This document shows, piece by piece, positions 44,911 to 54,244 of a stretch of DNA of 64,000 nt (position 1 is its first letter; every line of letters begins with the position of its first letter). The notes beneath the pieces were generated by a model. That model saw nothing but the letters and a program-made list of their open reading frames with translations, had not been told where the DNA came from and made no database searches. Origin of the DNA: Hymenobacter duratus (GTDB lineage Bacteria > Bacteroidota > Bacteroidia > Cytophagales > Hymenobacteraceae); assembly GCF_014698995.1 (NCBI RefSeq), contig NZ_JACWZZ010000001.1, forward strand, positions 1,384,501 through 1,448,500, read 5' to 3'. Both the position numbers and the translations under genes were made by a program.

Positions 44911-45780
44911 CTAGTAGGTAAAAAGGGCCAGTAGCGCGGTGGCTTGCACCAGGGTCAGCGGCTCATCAAACGCTTCTGGTACGCCCTGCGTCAGGACAGT
45001 GGAACCGGGAAATCCGACAGGAAGTAGCTGGAACGGTACCGGCCGGAAATCGGGCAGGTACTGTTGCAGGGCATCTTCGCCGGCGTAGGCAATATCGGTT
45101 TTGCCGGCTACCGTAATGCTGGTATCAGTGGGGCTGGGCCAGGGCTTCACGGTGGCGCCCCGCTGCTTACGCATCACCCGGATGCGGGCGGCATGGCGGG
45201 CCTCCGTAGCGTGGAGCTGCAGAGCCGTCTGCAGGATGAAATCATTCGTGCTCAGGTATTCTACCTGGCCCTTGTAGGCACGAACGCCGGCGTCTTCCAG
45301 CAGCTGTGCCAAGCGCAGAAACTGGTCGAAGTCGGTGAATACATCGGCAAACAGAGCCGGCTGCGTGCCGTTCTTGGTACCCGTAAAATCGTAGTTGGCG
45401 GGTGCCGAGGCCGTGCTGCCCGATGAGACAATGGCATCTGTCAGGAGCACGATGTGCTGCTGCTGGTGGCGCTGCATTGCCACAACCGAAGCCCGGAAAG
45501 TAGGATCGGCGGGGAAGAAAGTGCCCGTAACAGCCAATGCACGACTATAAAGTGCTTCCTGCAGCCGCTCCAGCTGCAGAGCCAGATCCAGAGAATCGAG
45601 AATGGTGAGCGTCGTGCGGGCCTGAGCCGGCAGCGTAGCCAGCCCAAAAGGCAGCGCTGCCGCCAGCGCCTTAGCGCTGAAGCGGCCCAGGCTTTCCAGG
45701 GCAGCCCGCCGCGGAGCCGACTGCTCCAGCTGCTCCGGGTTGGTTTCGGCCAGGTTGGCCAGAAGTTTCAGAATATTCAT
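44911..45780 (-). CDS. Ferritin-like (PF13668-type) exported protein, pair B member 2
   Basis: A 289-residue protein. Residues 25-60 hold a twin-arginine-type signal (PRRAALESLGRFSAKALA ... LPAQA). The four-helix ferritin-like body shows LEDAGVRAYKG and LHATEARHAARIRVMRK, the E-x-x-H-type metal-ligand helices of Ferritin_2 proteins. Unlike member 1 it has no lipobox. I start at ATG 45780. It follows member 1 by 13 bases and shares a terminator. Confidence 0.85.
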   Translation of the reverse strand: MNILKLLANLAETNPEQLEQSAPRRAALESLGRFSAKALAAALPFGLATLPAQARTTLTILDSLDLALQLERLQEALYSRALAVTGTFFPADPTFRASVVAMQRHQQQHIVLLTDAIVSSGSTASAPANYDFTGTKNGTQPALFADVFTDFDQFLRLAQLLEDAGVRAYKGQVEYLSTNDFILQTALQLHATEARHAARIRVMRKQRGATVKPWPSPTDTSITVAGKTDIAYAGEDALQQYLPDFRPVPFQLLPVGFPGSTVLTQGVPEAFDEPLTLVQATALLALFTY

Positions 45781-45793
45781 GGCAGGCAAAGCC

Positions 45794-46495
45794 TTAAGTA
45801 GTTGGCAGGTATGCCGTGGATATTTCTATGGGCACGAAAGGCTGAATGAGTGCCACTACTTCAATCGGTGTTTTGGCGGCATCGAGGCCGGTAGCGCCAA
45901 TAGGAGCGGCCCAGGAGCCCGCCTGCAGCACCTCGTGAGCCAGTGCCGCGTGGCGGGCTTCTACCGAAGCCAGCTTGGCCAGCATATTCAGGTAGCCGGT
46001 GGTAGTAATGTGCTTGGCGACGCCGTTGTAGGCTGCTACGCCAATGTCTTCCAGCTTTTGGGCGGCTGTCCAGACGCCCTGGCGCGTGGTAAGCGTGAGC
46101 GAAGAGAAGTCAAAGACAAACTGGGTCACAAAGCTGGCATCATAGGCATTGGAGCCCAGCGCAAACTTCAGATACTCGCGGTGGATAAACTCATGGTCGC
46201 GCAGATCTGTCAGATAGGCCAGCTCACCCGGCAGCAGATCGGCGGGCGGTGTGGTCACTACCTTATCGTAGAAAGCCGCTTCCAGCTGCTCCAGCAGATA
46301 GGCATAGTTCAGAACAGTGAAATTGACACTGTCCGCCTTGCCGATAACCAATTGCTGGTTGGTGGGAACAGGGGTGATAGTGTCTTCCTTGGCGCAGCCA
46401 GCCAGCACCAGGGCCGAAGCCGCTGCGCCGGCCCCGGCTACGCGAAAGAAAGAACGGCGGTGAAGCGTACGCGCCAGAAAAGAGTTGTCGTGCAT
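45794..46495 (-). CDS. Ferritin-like (PF13668-type) Tat lipoprotein, pair B member 1
   Basis: A 233-residue protein with a twin-arginine motif RRSFFRV, a hydrophobic stretch and lipobox LAGC; the sequence after the cysteine is AKED, which fits the K-(D/E)2 lipoprotein export signal for the cell surface. The body has the helices LEQLEAAFYDKV, HEFIHREYLKF and VEARHAALAHEV, with the acidic residues and histidines expected for a di-metal site. It probably stores, shuttles or oxidises metal or handles peroxide outside the cytoplasm. Confidence 0.86.
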   Translation of the reverse strand: MHDNSFLARTLHRRSFFRVAGAGAAASALVLAGCAKEDTITPVPTNQQLVIGKADSVNFTVLNYAYLLEQLEAAFYDKVVTTPPADLLPGELAYLTDLRDHEFIHREYLKFALGSNAYDASFVTQFVFDFSSLTLTTRQGVWTAAQKLEDIGVAAYNGVAKHITTTGYLNMLAKLASVEARHAALAHEVLQAGSWAAPIGATGLDAAKTPIEVVALIQPFVPIEISTAYLPTT

Positions 46496-46595
46496 AAGAA
46501 AGATGTCGGCGGAGCAGACCAAAAAAACGCCCGGCACCGAGTCAGCAAAGATAGCCTGTAATGATGGGATGCTCTAACGCGAGAGAAGGTTGCAC

Positions 46596-46627
46596 AAAAA
46601 AGGCGCCCCATGCGGGGCGCCTTTTTT
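46596..46627 (-). terminator. Intrinsic terminator between ferritin-like pairs
   Basis: A 14-bp stem AAAAAAGGCGCCCC/GGGGCGCCTTTTTT with a 4-base loop, 20 bases after the stop at 46648. Confidence 0.9.
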
Positions 46628-46647
46628 GCTGAGCAATGGCAATTTGC

Positions 46648-47517
46648 TTAAAACGTAACAACTGAGCGGGCAATATTAACAACAGTCGTGTTGTCAAGAC
46701 CTTCGTCGAAAGCCTCGCTTACTTCAGCCACCGTGTAGGTATTGCCGCCTACCGAAGTCAGGGTAAGGCCGCCCTGAGATACGTTGCTTTCGGCCGGGAA
46801 CGTGGCGGCAGGGTTGCCTGCGCCATATACCGCCGCTGGAGCGCCGTTACCGTCAGCATTCGTAATCCAGCCAAACTGCTGAGTGCCACCTGCGGCAGTC
46901 GCACGGCGCATGTAGCGGATGTGCGAAGCATGGCGGGCTTCCACCGAGTGAATCTGCAGTGCCACGGTCAGTAGGTTTACCACGTTGCCGCCCACAGTGG
47001 GGTTCAGTGTGCGGGGAATGTTGGTGGCCTGTCCTTTGTAGGCACGCACCCCGGTGTCCTCAAACGCCTGAGCGAACGTCAGGAACGTAGGGTAAGTGGA
47101 GAAAGCAGTACCGAAGTTGAAGCTGGCCGGCCGCGGGTTGGCCGCTGTGCCCAGCGCCGCCTTCAGCAGGTTTACGTGAGCCGTTTCGTGGTTCTTGATG
47201 GTCTGGATAGCTCCGCGGGCGGCGCTGCCGGTTGTCAGGTTGGCGGCCAGTGTGGGAGCAGCCAGCGCCTGGGCATAAAAGTCCTCTTCCAGATACTCCA
47301 GCAGCAGTGCGTAATTCAGAATATCGTTGGCGTTAGTGAGGGTCTGCTGACCTACGGCCTTGTTGAAAGCCGAGCCGATGGCAATAGGAGCAGCCGCCAG
47401 CGCCATTTTGCGGGTGATGTCGCCGAGGGCCGAAAGCGCGCTGCGGCGGTGGGTCAGGCGGTCCATGATTTCAGGATCAACCTTCTCTATCTCGGATATT
47501 ATTTGAAACAGGTTCAT
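46648..47517 (-). CDS. Ferritin-like (PF13668-type) exported protein, pair A member 2
   Basis: A 289-residue paralogue of the gene at 44911-45780, the same length and layout. A twin-arginine-type segment HRRSALSALGDITRK precedes a hydrophobic stretch (MALAAAPIAIGSAF). The body has LEYLEEDFYAQAL, NHETAHVNLLKA, FEDTGVRAYKG and IHSVEARHASHIRYMRR. It has no lipobox. It begins 32 bases after member 1 of pair A. Confidence 0.86.
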   Translation of the reverse strand: MNLFQIISEIEKVDPEIMDRLTHRRSALSALGDITRKMALAAAPIAIGSAFNKAVGQQTLTNANDILNYALLLEYLEEDFYAQALAAPTLAANLTTGSAARGAIQTIKNHETAHVNLLKAALGTAANPRPASFNFGTAFSTYPTFLTFAQAFEDTGVRAYKGQATNIPRTLNPTVGGNVVNLLTVALQIHSVEARHASHIRYMRRATAAGGTQQFGWITNADGNGAPAAVYGAGNPAATFPAESNVSQGGLTLTSVGGNTYTVAEVSEAFDEGLDNTTVVNIARSVVTF

Positions 47518-47549
47518 AGCGTTCGAAAGTCAGAAGTGAGGAGAGAAGG

Positions 47550-48272
47550 TTATTTGCCGACGTTGTCGCCGTTGAGAGTTTCCTTGATAAAAGGCTGCGC
47601 GGCGGCCAGCACCTGCGCTACGGTCATGGCTTTATCAAGGCCGTTGGCGTCTACCGTGGTGCTGTCAGCGAATGAGCCGTTGCTGATCAGGTCCCGAATG
47701 AAGGCCGCGTGGCGAGCTTCTACCGATACAATTTTGCCAGCCAGCAGCAGGTAAGTGGGGTCCTGAATGAGGGCACCCGCTCCGTTATAGGCCGCTACTC
47801 CCAGGTCTTCGAACGTTTTGGCTGTGGCCAGCACCTGCGTCCGGTCACCGAAGTTGAGCGTGCCCCAGTTCGGGTTGAGGGCCGGAATAACGCTGGCTGC
47901 CGGAATGGCTGCCTTGAAAAAGTCGCGGTGAATAGCTTCGTGCTTGGCAATGGCCGTCAGCGCGGTACGCTCGGCAGCATCGGGGAAAGCCGTATTGAAG
48001 CCGGCATTCGAAATAACCTGCGCATAGAAAGCCGCTTCCAGCTGCTCTAGGGCATAGGCATAGTTCAATACGCCCACGTCACCGGAACCCAGACTTACAG
48101 TGCCAGGCGACATGTTGTTGTCATCGTCATCGTCGTCGCAGCCCGAAAGCAGCAGCGCGGTAGCGCCTGCAGTGGCGCCAGCATACATAAAGAACGAGCG
48201 GCGCTTGATAGGGACCAGAAGCGGCTTAGCAAACTCTGCTTCGTCACCACCGTTTTGAAGGTTGTTCGACAT
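47550..48272 (-). CDS. Ferritin-like (PF13668-type) Tat lipoprotein, pair A member 1
   Basis: A 240-residue paralogue of the gene at 45794-46495. It has the twin-arginine motif RRSFFMY, then lipobox LSGC followed at once by six aspartates, a strong acidic run compatible with surface export of the lipoprotein. The body carries LEQLEAAFYAQV, KHEAIHRDFFKA, FEDLGVAAYNG and SVEARHAAFIRD. As first gene of the pair it probably sets the promoter, but no clean box was found in the 292-base spacer to batD. Confidence 0.86.
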   Translation of the reverse strand: MSNNLQNGGDEAEFAKPLLVPIKRRSFFMYAGATAGATALLLSGCDDDDDDNNMSPGTVSLGSGDVGVLNYAYALEQLEAAFYAQVISNAGFNTAFPDAAERTALTAIAKHEAIHRDFFKAAIPAASVIPALNPNWGTLNFGDRTQVLATAKTFEDLGVAAYNGAGALIQDPTYLLLAGKIVSVEARHAAFIRDLISNGSFADSTTVDANGLDKAMTVAQVLAAAQPFIKETLNGDNVGK

Positions 48273-48536
48273 GGGAAGGAAGAATTATGGTAAAGGAGAA
48301 AGTGTAGGCAATACGAAGCCGTCACGACTCAAAAAGTCGTTTTTCAAAAGAGCCGGCAACTGTTTGGGGTATTTGAAAGGCACTTACGGCGTCCATCCGA
48401 AGCGGGATTTCCGAAAGCCATAATTATGTTGTACGAAGCTCTCTTGTGCGTACCGGCCCGGGCATGGAATACAGGCAGGCTCCGGATTGTGTCTTCGGCC
48501 AAAACCCGGTTGCTTCAGTGCGGGAGGCTTTTTGCG

Positions 48537-48544
48537 TAGCTTTG
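48537..48544 (+). promoter_or_regulatory. Possible -7 box for batD
   Basis: TAGCTTTG lies 20 bases before the batD ATG and matches TAnnTTTG. The spacer to the start is short. The region also holds a 15-base direct repeat AAGCTCTCTTGTGCG (48436-48450 and 48548-48562). Confidence 0.3.
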
Positions 48545-48564
48545 GCTAAGCTCTCTTGTGCGGT

Positions 48565-50070
48565 ATGCGTCGGTTTTTGTTCTGGATTCTTTTTTTTGTG
48601 TTTTGCGGCATGATGCCGCAAAACGGCTATGCGCAGCCAGCACCAAAGGCTCCGGCTGCCACAGAAGATACCCAGGTAGAGCTGGAGCTTAGCGCGCCGG
48701 TGTTCCCCGTAACGGAGTATTTTACCATCAGCTTCCGGCTTCGTGGCGGGCGTCTGGAGCGGTACTCGGCCTTCCCGGACCTGGAGGGCTTCAAGAAAAG
48801 CGGCAAATCGAGCACCACTACTACGCGCATCGTGGAGGGCCGCACCACCACTGAGCTCATCATCACGCAGCGCTATGCGGCCTATGCTGAAGGCGACTAT
48901 GTGGTGAAGCCCTTCACGATGACCGTGAACGGGCAGGTGGTGCGCTCGGCCGGGGCTGCGCTTAAAGTGGGTCCGGCGCCTACGGCTGCAACGCCCGGTA
49001 CACCGCCCGCAGGTGGCGGCCTGCAGGGGCTGGGGCTGCTCGATCAGCTGTTTGGCAAGCCCAAGCCGCAGGAATACGTGGAGCCCAAGGACAACGCCTT
49101 TCTGGCGCTGGTGCCTGACAAAGCCAGTGTGTTTGTGGGAGAAGGCGTGCACATCGGGCTGTATTTCTATCTGACGCCGACTGACCAGGGCCTGCTGGAC
49201 TTCTACAACTTTGCCGGGCAGCTACCAGGCATACTGCGGCAGCTGCGGCAGCGCACGGCCTGGGAAGAACCCTTTGATGAGCAGGAGATTCTGCCGGAAA
49301 CCGTCACGATGGGCGGCCGGCAGTTTATCCGGTTCCGGCTCTACGAAGCCGAGTACTACCCTCTGAATACGGAGCCGCTGGTTTTTCCGGCGGTGGCGTT
49401 GCAGATGGTGAAATACCGGGTGGCCAAGAAACCCGCCGAAGGCCTCGACAACCGGCTGGAAGGCTACAAAACCTACCGTACCGCTGCCCGCTCTATACTG
49501 GTAAAAACGTTGCCCCCGCATCCATTGCGCGACCAGGTGCCAGTGGGCAGCTACCAGCTGCGGGAGGCCATCGACCGGACTGCATTTCGGACCGGGCAAG
49601 CTTTTACGTACAGTTTCGGGGTGGAAGGGGAGGGCAACCTGGCTGCCCTGAACGCGCCAGTTCTGCAGCCGCAGGTGGGCCTAGAAGTATATGGCCCCGA
49701 TGTGCAACAGGAACTGACCCGCCAGGGTGGGCGCGTGGGCGGGCGCAAAGTGTTTCAGTACCGGTTTGTAGCGCGGCGCCCCGGCGCGCTGCCTCTCGAC
49801 AGCCTGCTGGCTCTGGTGTACTTCGACCCGGCTACCGGCCGCTATGATACCCTGCAGCCAGAGCTACGGCCGGCTGTACGAGGCCCTGTGCGGAGTGCTG
49901 CCACGTTTCGGGCCCGCACCGACGACCCGTTCTATCAGAACGTGCTGTTTGATGCCAACAGCACGATGCAGCCGCTCGAAGCCTACCGCGACGTGAGCCG
50001 CTACGCCAACTACATTCTGCTGGTGCTGCTGGCCGGTGCTGCCTGGGGCTGGTGGCGGGCCCGCGACTAA
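48565..50070 (+). CDS. batD: BatD-family protein
   Basis: A 501-residue envelope protein of the Bacteroides aerotolerance (Bat) family. Signal [21 protein letters not shown] is followed by BatD immunoglobulin-like repeats ([54 protein letters not shown]) and a C-terminal membrane helix ([18 protein letters not shown]). BatD normally accompanies batA/batB and MoxR; none is adjacent here. It may share a transcript with aroC downstream, but aroC has its own promoter box. Confidence 0.87.
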   Translation: MRRFLFWILFFVFCGMMPQNGYAQPAPKAPAATEDTQVELELSAPVFPVTEYFTISFRLRGGRLERYSAFPDLEGFKKSGKSSTTTTRIVEGRTTTELIITQRYAAYAEGDYVVKPFTMTVNGQVVRSAGAALKVGPAPTAATPGTPPAGGGLQGLGLLDQLFGKPKPQEYVEPKDNAFLALVPDKASVFVGEGVHIGLYFYLTPTDQGLLDFYNFAGQLPGILRQLRQRTAWEEPFDEQEILPETVTMGGRQFIRFRLYEAEYYPLNTEPLVFPAVALQMVKYRVAKKPAEGLDNRLEGYKTYRTAARSILVKTLPPHPLRDQVPVGSYQLREAIDRTAFRTGQAFTYSFGVEGEGNLAALNAPVLQPQVGLEVYGPDVQQELTRQGGRVGGRKVFQYRFVARRPGALPLDSLLALVYFDPATGRYDTLQPELRPAVRGPVRSAATFRARTDDPFYQNVLFDANSTMQPLEAYRDVSRYANYILLVLLAGAAWGWWRARD

Positions 50071-50149
50071 ACCCATCCGCGCCGGGTGCACGCTCCGAGG
50101 CCTCAGTGCGCCGGTCGGCCACGGTACCTCGCATGCGCACACTGAGAAC

Positions 50150-50157
50150 TACCTTTG
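50150..50157 (+). promoter_or_regulatory. Predicted -7 box for aroC
   Basis: TACCTTTG matches TAnnTTTG and ends 38 bases before the aroC ATG. The box sits in the gap after batD. Confidence 0.45.
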
Positions 50158-50195
50158 CGGCCTGTCGCCTTTTACCCAGGCACCTTCTTTCCTGT

Positions 50196-51275
50196 ATGAA
50201 TACTTTTGGTACCCTATTTCGGATTACTACGTTTGGCGAATCGCACGGGCCTGGTATTGGCGTGGTAGTAGATGGCTGTCCGGCTGGTCTGGCGGTTTCT
50301 GAGTCCGATATTCAGGCGGCATTAGACCGCCGCCGTCCCGGACAAAGCGACCTGACCACGCCCCGCAAAGAAGCAGACCAAGTAGAAATTCAGTCGGGTA
50401 TTTTCCAGGGCCAGACCACGGGCACGCCAATCAGCCTGTACATCCGCAACCAGGACCAAGCCAGCCACGACTACTCGCACATCGAGCACGCCTACCGCCC
50501 CTCGCACGCCGACTACACGTACGATCAGAAGTACGGCCGGCGTGACTACCGGGGCGGCGGCCGCAGCTCGGCCCGCGAAACGGCTGCCCGCGTGGCCGCC
50601 GGTGCCATTGCCCAACAGCTACTCACGCAGCACGGTATCCGGGTGCAGAGCTATGTGTCGCAGGTAGGGGCGGTGGCCGTGCCTGTAGGCTACGAGCAGC
50701 TCAATCTGGACCTCATCGACTCGAACCCGGTGCGGTGCCCGCACCCCGAAACGGCGGAGCGCATGGCGGACCTCATTCGCCAGACCCGTGACCGGCACGA
50801 CACCGTGGGCGGCCTCGTAACAGGCGTTGTGACGGGCGTACCAACCGGCCTCGGCGAGCCGGTGTTTGATAAGCTGCACGCGGAGCTGGGCCGCGCTATG
50901 CTGGGCATCAATGCCGTGAAAGGCTTCGAATACGGTTCTGGTTTCGCGGGCACGCTGCTTTTTGGTTCTGAGCACAACGACCAGTTTTATACCGATGAAA
51001 ATGGCCAGGTGCGCACCCGAACCAACCACAGCGGCGGCATCCAGGGCGGAATTTCCAACGGCCAGGATATCTATTTCCGCGTGGCGTTCAAGCCGGTGGC
51101 CACCATTCTGCAGCCCCAGGCCACCATCAACGACCAGGGCGAGGAAATAATGCTGGCTGGCCGGGGCCGTCACGACCCGTGCGTGCTGCCCCGCGCCGTG
51201 CCTATTGTAGATGCTATGGCCCAGCTCGTACTGGCCGATATGCTGCTGCGCGCCCGCGCCAACAGGGTGGGGTAG
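50196..51275 (+). CDS. aroC: Chorismate synthase
   Basis: A 359-residue enzyme catalysing the last step of the shikimate pathway (EPSP to chorismate, with reduced FMN). The family signatures are present: [18 protein letters not shown] near the start, [31 protein letters not shown] and the [11 protein letters not shown] segment. I start at [11 protein letters not shown] (50196). A frame running from 50052 overlaps the batD gene and is excluded. Confidence 0.97.
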   Translation: MNTFGTLFRITTFGESHGPGIGVVVDGCPAGLAVSESDIQAALDRRRPGQSDLTTPRKEADQVEIQSGIFQGQTTGTPISLYIRNQDQASHDYSHIEHAYRPSHADYTYDQKYGRRDYRGGGRSSARETAARVAAGAIAQQLLTQHGIRVQSYVSQVGAVAVPVGYEQLNLDLIDSNPVRCPHPETAERMADLIRQTRDRHDTVGGLVTGVVTGVPTGLGEPVFDKLHAELGRAMLGINAVKGFEYGSGFAGTLLFGSEHNDQFYTDENGQVRTRTNHSGGIQGGISNGQDIYFRVAFKPVATILQPQATINDQGEEIMLAGRGRHDPCVLPRAVPIVDAMAQLVLADMLLRARANRVG

Positions 51276-51310
51276 CAAGTGGCTGCCGCTATAGTACAGG
51301 CAGACTTCGC

Positions 51311-51318
51311 TACCTTTG
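51311..51318 (+). promoter_or_regulatory. Predicted -7 box for the NfuA-like gene
   Basis: TACCTTTG matches TAnnTTTG and lies 86 bases before the start codon. Confidence 0.4.
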
Positions 51319-51404
51319 CAACTATTACCGCGCTGCGCGGTTTTACGTGTCAGGCCGACTGAAAGCGGCCGACTTTCTCCCGCTTGTCTCCAAGTCTTTC
51401 AAAC

Positions 51405-52037
51405 ATGGCTGAACAACTCACTGCCCCTGCTGGCCCGGTTTCTATCTACGCCGAAGCCTCGCCCAACCCTGAATCCATGAAGTTCGTGCTCAACTCGCCG
51501 CTGCTGGCTGATGGAGTAAGCGTGGACTATCCTAACCTCGAAGCCGCTGCTAACTCGCCGCTGGCTCAGGAGCTTTTCAACTTCGATTATGTGGGCCGCG
51601 TGTTCATTGCCCAGAACTTCGTTACCATCACCAAAACCACCGAACACCAGTGGGCCCAGCTCATTCCGGAGCTGCGCACCTTTCTGAAGTCGTATGTGGA
51701 GGCGGCGGGTCCTATTTTCACCGTCGACCCGGCAGCGGAGCAGCGCGCCGCCCAGCAAGCCGCCGCTACCGGCGACGCATCGGAAGCCGACCAGCAGACC
51801 AGCCAGAAAATCATCGACCTGCTCGATAACTACGTGCGCCCCGCCGTGGAGCAGGATGGTGGCAATATCACCTTCAAAAGCTACCAGGACGGTATCGTAA
51901 CCGTGAACCTGCAGGGTTCGTGCTCCGGCTGCCCTTCGGCTACCGTTACGCTGAAGTCGGGCATCGAAAACCTGCTCAAGCGTATGGTGCCTGAAGTGAA
52001 AGAAGTAGTGGCCGAAGGCGTTACGGCGTCGTTCTAA
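51405..52037 (+). CDS. NfuA-like Fe-S scaffold/carrier protein
   Basis: A 210-residue two-domain protein: an Nfu_N-type N-terminal domain (YAEASPNPESMKFVLNSPLL ... FNFDYVGRVFIAQNFVTITK) and a C-terminal NifU domain with the cluster-binding GSCSGCP (Cys173 and Cys176). It should carry or assemble [4Fe-4S] clusters for client proteins; queG, upstream in the window, is one possible client. The ATG at 51405 is chosen over an upstream in-frame start that lacks family sequence. Confidence 0.95.
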   Translation: MAEQLTAPAGPVSIYAEASPNPESMKFVLNSPLLADGVSVDYPNLEAAANSPLAQELFNFDYVGRVFIAQNFVTITKTTEHQWAQLIPELRTFLKSYVEAAGPIFTVDPAAEQRAAQQAAATGDASEADQQTSQKIIDLLDNYVRPAVEQDGGNITFKSYQDGIVTVNLQGSCSGCPSATVTLKSGIENLLKRMVPEVKEVVAEGVTASF

Positions 52038-52068
52038 GCCTGCTTTTAGCTGCAAACGAAAAGCCCTG

Positions 52069-52100
52069 GCTGCATAGCCAGGGCTTTTTTGTGCGCCATA
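52069..52100 (+). terminator. Intrinsic terminator after the NfuA-like gene
   Basis: A 13-bp stem AAAAGCCCTGGCT/AGCCAGGGCTTTT with loop GCAT and a T-run, 31 bases after the stop. Confidence 0.9.
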
Positions 52101-52126
52101 CTTTCGGCCGGTCGTCTGCTGGTCCC

Positions 52127-52160
52127 AGCCCGGTCAGGGGGCAGAATCCCTGACCGGGCT
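52127..52160. repeat. 13-bp inverted repeat in the convergent gap
   Basis: AGCCCGGTCAGGG (52127-52139) and CCCTGACCGGGCT (52148-52160) with an 8-base loop. No T-run follows on either strand. It lies between the NfuA-like gene and the DUF5777 gene and may serve as the latter's 3' end. Confidence 0.75.
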
Positions 52161-52233
52161 CCTCGTCGGGCATAATACGCCCGGTGGGCAGCCCGGTCCT
52201 CCTCTCTGAACCAAGCTGGGGAGCAGTGCCCCG

Positions 52234-53163
52234 CTACAGACGGGGCTTAAGCGTGAAATTGCGCGCTACATTGAAGCCGAAATAGATGTCGCCATCAAAG
52301 AAATTGCCGTAGGTCTGCGTCATAAAGTGTTTCTCAATCATGCCCTGCGAATTGGTGACGTGTAGCTGAAATACGTGGCCGCCAGTTTCAATATCGAAGC
52401 CGGCGGCAATGGCGTTGCGGGTACCGGGGTCTTCGGAAGTGGGCAGGCGGTAGTAGTACTCCAGCATCAGGGCAGTGCGCTTGCTGAGTTTCTGGCGGCC
52501 GGCTACGCCCAGCGCAACTACGTCGTTGTGCATCTGGCGCGTGTCCACAAGGTTGCGGTGCACCACTGTAGGGCTGAGCTGGACGGAGAGGTTGGGACTA
52601 AACTTGCGCGCTATCATGGCCTGATAGGTGTAGGTGAGGCGGCGTGGCAGCGTATAATCAACCCCATCGATATAGCGCAATGTGTTAATGGCCGAGCTGG
52701 CAAATAGCGTTACGCTGACGGGCATAGGGCGTGCGCCGGACGTTTGGCGCAGGGCCCGGTATTTCAGGAATCCGTCGTAGGTTTTTTCCAGTGAGCTGCG
52801 CCCAACTCCTACAGTCAGCCGGTCGTTCAGCCCATACTCCAGCCCCAGCCTGATGGTCGCTTGGTCGAGGCCAAAGAAATTATAGGCGCCGCTGTTGAGT
52901 GTGCCAAAGCGGTGCGAAATCAGGAAGATGAGCGTGCCTGCGCCTGGCGTCTCCACGGAGTGGCCATTGATGATGCGCGTGCCTTTAAAAGTAGCCTGCA
53001 CCGTCTCGCGGCGTAGCGTATCGGTGGTCTGGCGCTCCAGGTCGTTGAGCAAATCGGGAGCTGCCGGCGGGGGCACATCCTGAGCCGCGGCAGTTGCCGC
53101 ACATAGCAAGCCCATTATGCTCATCACCGCAACGCGGAACCTGTAGGAATAGAAATGCAGCAT
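52234..53163 (-). CDS. DUF5777 beta-barrel protein
   Basis: A 309-residue predicted outer-membrane barrel with a signal peptide ending AATAAAQ. It matches the DUF5777 layout: a short linker (QTTDTLRRETVQATFKGTRI), TLIFLISHRFGTLN, FFGLDQATIRLGLEYGLNDRLTVGVGRSS and a C-terminal strand set (VARNFTLKPRL). The family is Bacteroidota-specific, function unknown. It is the last gene of the leftward cluster that starts at the ECF sigma factor. Confidence 0.82.
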   Translation of the reverse strand: MLHFYSYRFRVAVMSIMGLLCAATAAAQDVPPPAAPDLLNDLERQTTDTLRRETVQATFKGTRIINGHSVETPGAGTLIFLISHRFGTLNSGAYNFFGLDQATIRLGLEYGLNDRLTVGVGRSSLEKTYDGFLKYRALRQTSGARPMPVSVTLFASSAINTLRYIDGVDYTLPRRLTYTYQAMIARKFSPNLSVQLSPTVVHRNLVDTRQMHNDVVALGVAGRQKLSKRTALMLEYYYRLPTSEDPGTRNAIAAGFDIETGGHVFQLHVTNSQGMIEKHFMTQTYGNFFDGDIYFGFNVARNFTLKPRL

Positions 53164-53194
53164 GGGAAGAGAAGAATAAGAGGAGGTGCAGAAA

Positions 53195-53773
53195 CTAAGG
53201 GCGAGTGGCCGCCGGCAGGCCGGCGGCCTCACAGCTCATGGCCACGCGCACACTTACCACTTTGGCAATATGGTCGCGCACCAGGGCCGGAATTTCGATC
53301 TTGTAGTCGGCGGGCGCTACGGGAAACGTGGCGTGTACCAGCAGGCGGCTGTTCTGCAGCTCCAATGTGCCCGGTACCTGCACATGCCGCGTCACGCCAT
53401 GAATCGTCAGGTCGCCTTCTGCTGTTACCTTCTGCGGGCCGCCGTTGCGTAAAGCCGCAGCATCAACAGCCGTCAGCTTGCCTGTGAAGGTGGCTTTGGG
53501 GTAGCGGTCCGATTCCAGGTAGTTTTCATTGAAATGCTCCTGCATCAGTGTCCGCTTAAACTGAAACGACTTCACGGGAATGGAGAAGGCCAACTGCTGG
53601 GTCTGCAGGTCCAGCACGGCGGCCGTCTGCTGCGAGCGGGCCTCAATATCTTCTACCGGGCTGGAGGAGAAAAACGTGACTACCCCTTCGCGGGTCAGGT
53701 AGCGGCTCTGGGCACGGGCTCTGGCGGAAAGCAACAGCAGGCTGAATAGTAGCAGCCAAGCACTGGCGCGCAT
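53195..53773 (-). CDS. YceI-family secreted protein
   Basis: A 192-residue exported protein with a signal peptide (cleavage near ARAQ). YceI features are present: FSIPVKSFQFKRTLMQEHF, YPKATFTGKL and GDLTIHGVTRHVQVPG. The family folds as a lipocalin-like barrel that binds isoprenoid or other long lipids. It is 31 bases from the DUF5777 gene and 32 from the cytochrome gene, so all are tightly spaced on one strand. Confidence 0.88.
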   Translation of the reverse strand: MRASAWLLLFSLLLLSARARAQSRYLTREGVVTFFSSSPVEDIEARSQQTAAVLDLQTQQLAFSIPVKSFQFKRTLMQEHFNENYLESDRYPKATFTGKLTAVDAAALRNGGPQKVTAEGDLTIHGVTRHVQVPGTLELQNSRLLVHATFPVAPADYKIEIPALVRDHIAKVVSVRVAMSCEAAGLPAATRP

Positions 53774-53805
53774 ACGGTGAAAAAGGAACAGCATAGCGGC
53801 ACCAG

Positions 53806-54198
53806 TTAATTATTGAGGGCCCCGGCATCTACCCAGCGCCGGATGTGGTCAATCTCACAGTCAGAGAGCTTTGGCTCGCCCTGGGGCATGGGCTGGTAGC
53901 CAGCCGCGTGGCTCACCGCCCCCACCAAACGGCCACTGAGGGCCACAGCCTGCGCCTGGGTATGGTTTTGCAGGCTGATATTGCCACTCCGGAAACCATC
54001 GTTATGGCAGCTGCTGCACCGCTGCTGCAACAGCGGGGCAACGGTGACAGCATACGTGGTGGCCGTGGGGTCGCAGGTGGGAGCGGGCGGGGTGTTGCCC
54101 AGCAAATCTTCGTTGTTGTCGTAGGCGCAGGCCGTGAGCAGCAGCGAAAAAGCCAGCGTAACCAGCCCCGAATGCCCTATGCGTGGTAGCAGCGTCAT
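53806..54198 (-). CDS. Mono-haem c-type cytochrome lipoprotein
   Basis: A 130-residue protein with lipobox LTAC (Cys24), then a c-type haem site CSSCH at 61-65. The rest (LSDCEIDHIRRWVDAGA) resembles the small planctomycete-type cytochrome c domains. It probably sits on the outer-membrane periplasmic face and carries electrons, or senses redox state. It lies 46 bases downstream of the PF03640 lipoprotein gene. Confidence 0.82.
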   Translation of the reverse strand: MTLLPRIGHSGLVTLAFSLLLTACAYDNNEDLLGNTPPAPTCDPTATTYAVTVAPLLQQRCSSCHNDGFRSGNISLQNHTQAQAVALSGRLVGAVSHAAGYQPMPQGEPKLSDCEIDHIRRWVDAGALNN

Positions 54199-54244
54199 AA
54201 GTGTTTGCAGGAAAGGAGAGGAAGGAAACAGCAGATTACGATAT

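Noticed and set aside
48436-48562. 15-base direct repeat AAGCTCTCTTGTGCG near the batD start
   Set aside because: Only two copies, 112 bases apart, with no sign of an element between them; kept as a note in the batD promoter entry and not called as a mobile element.
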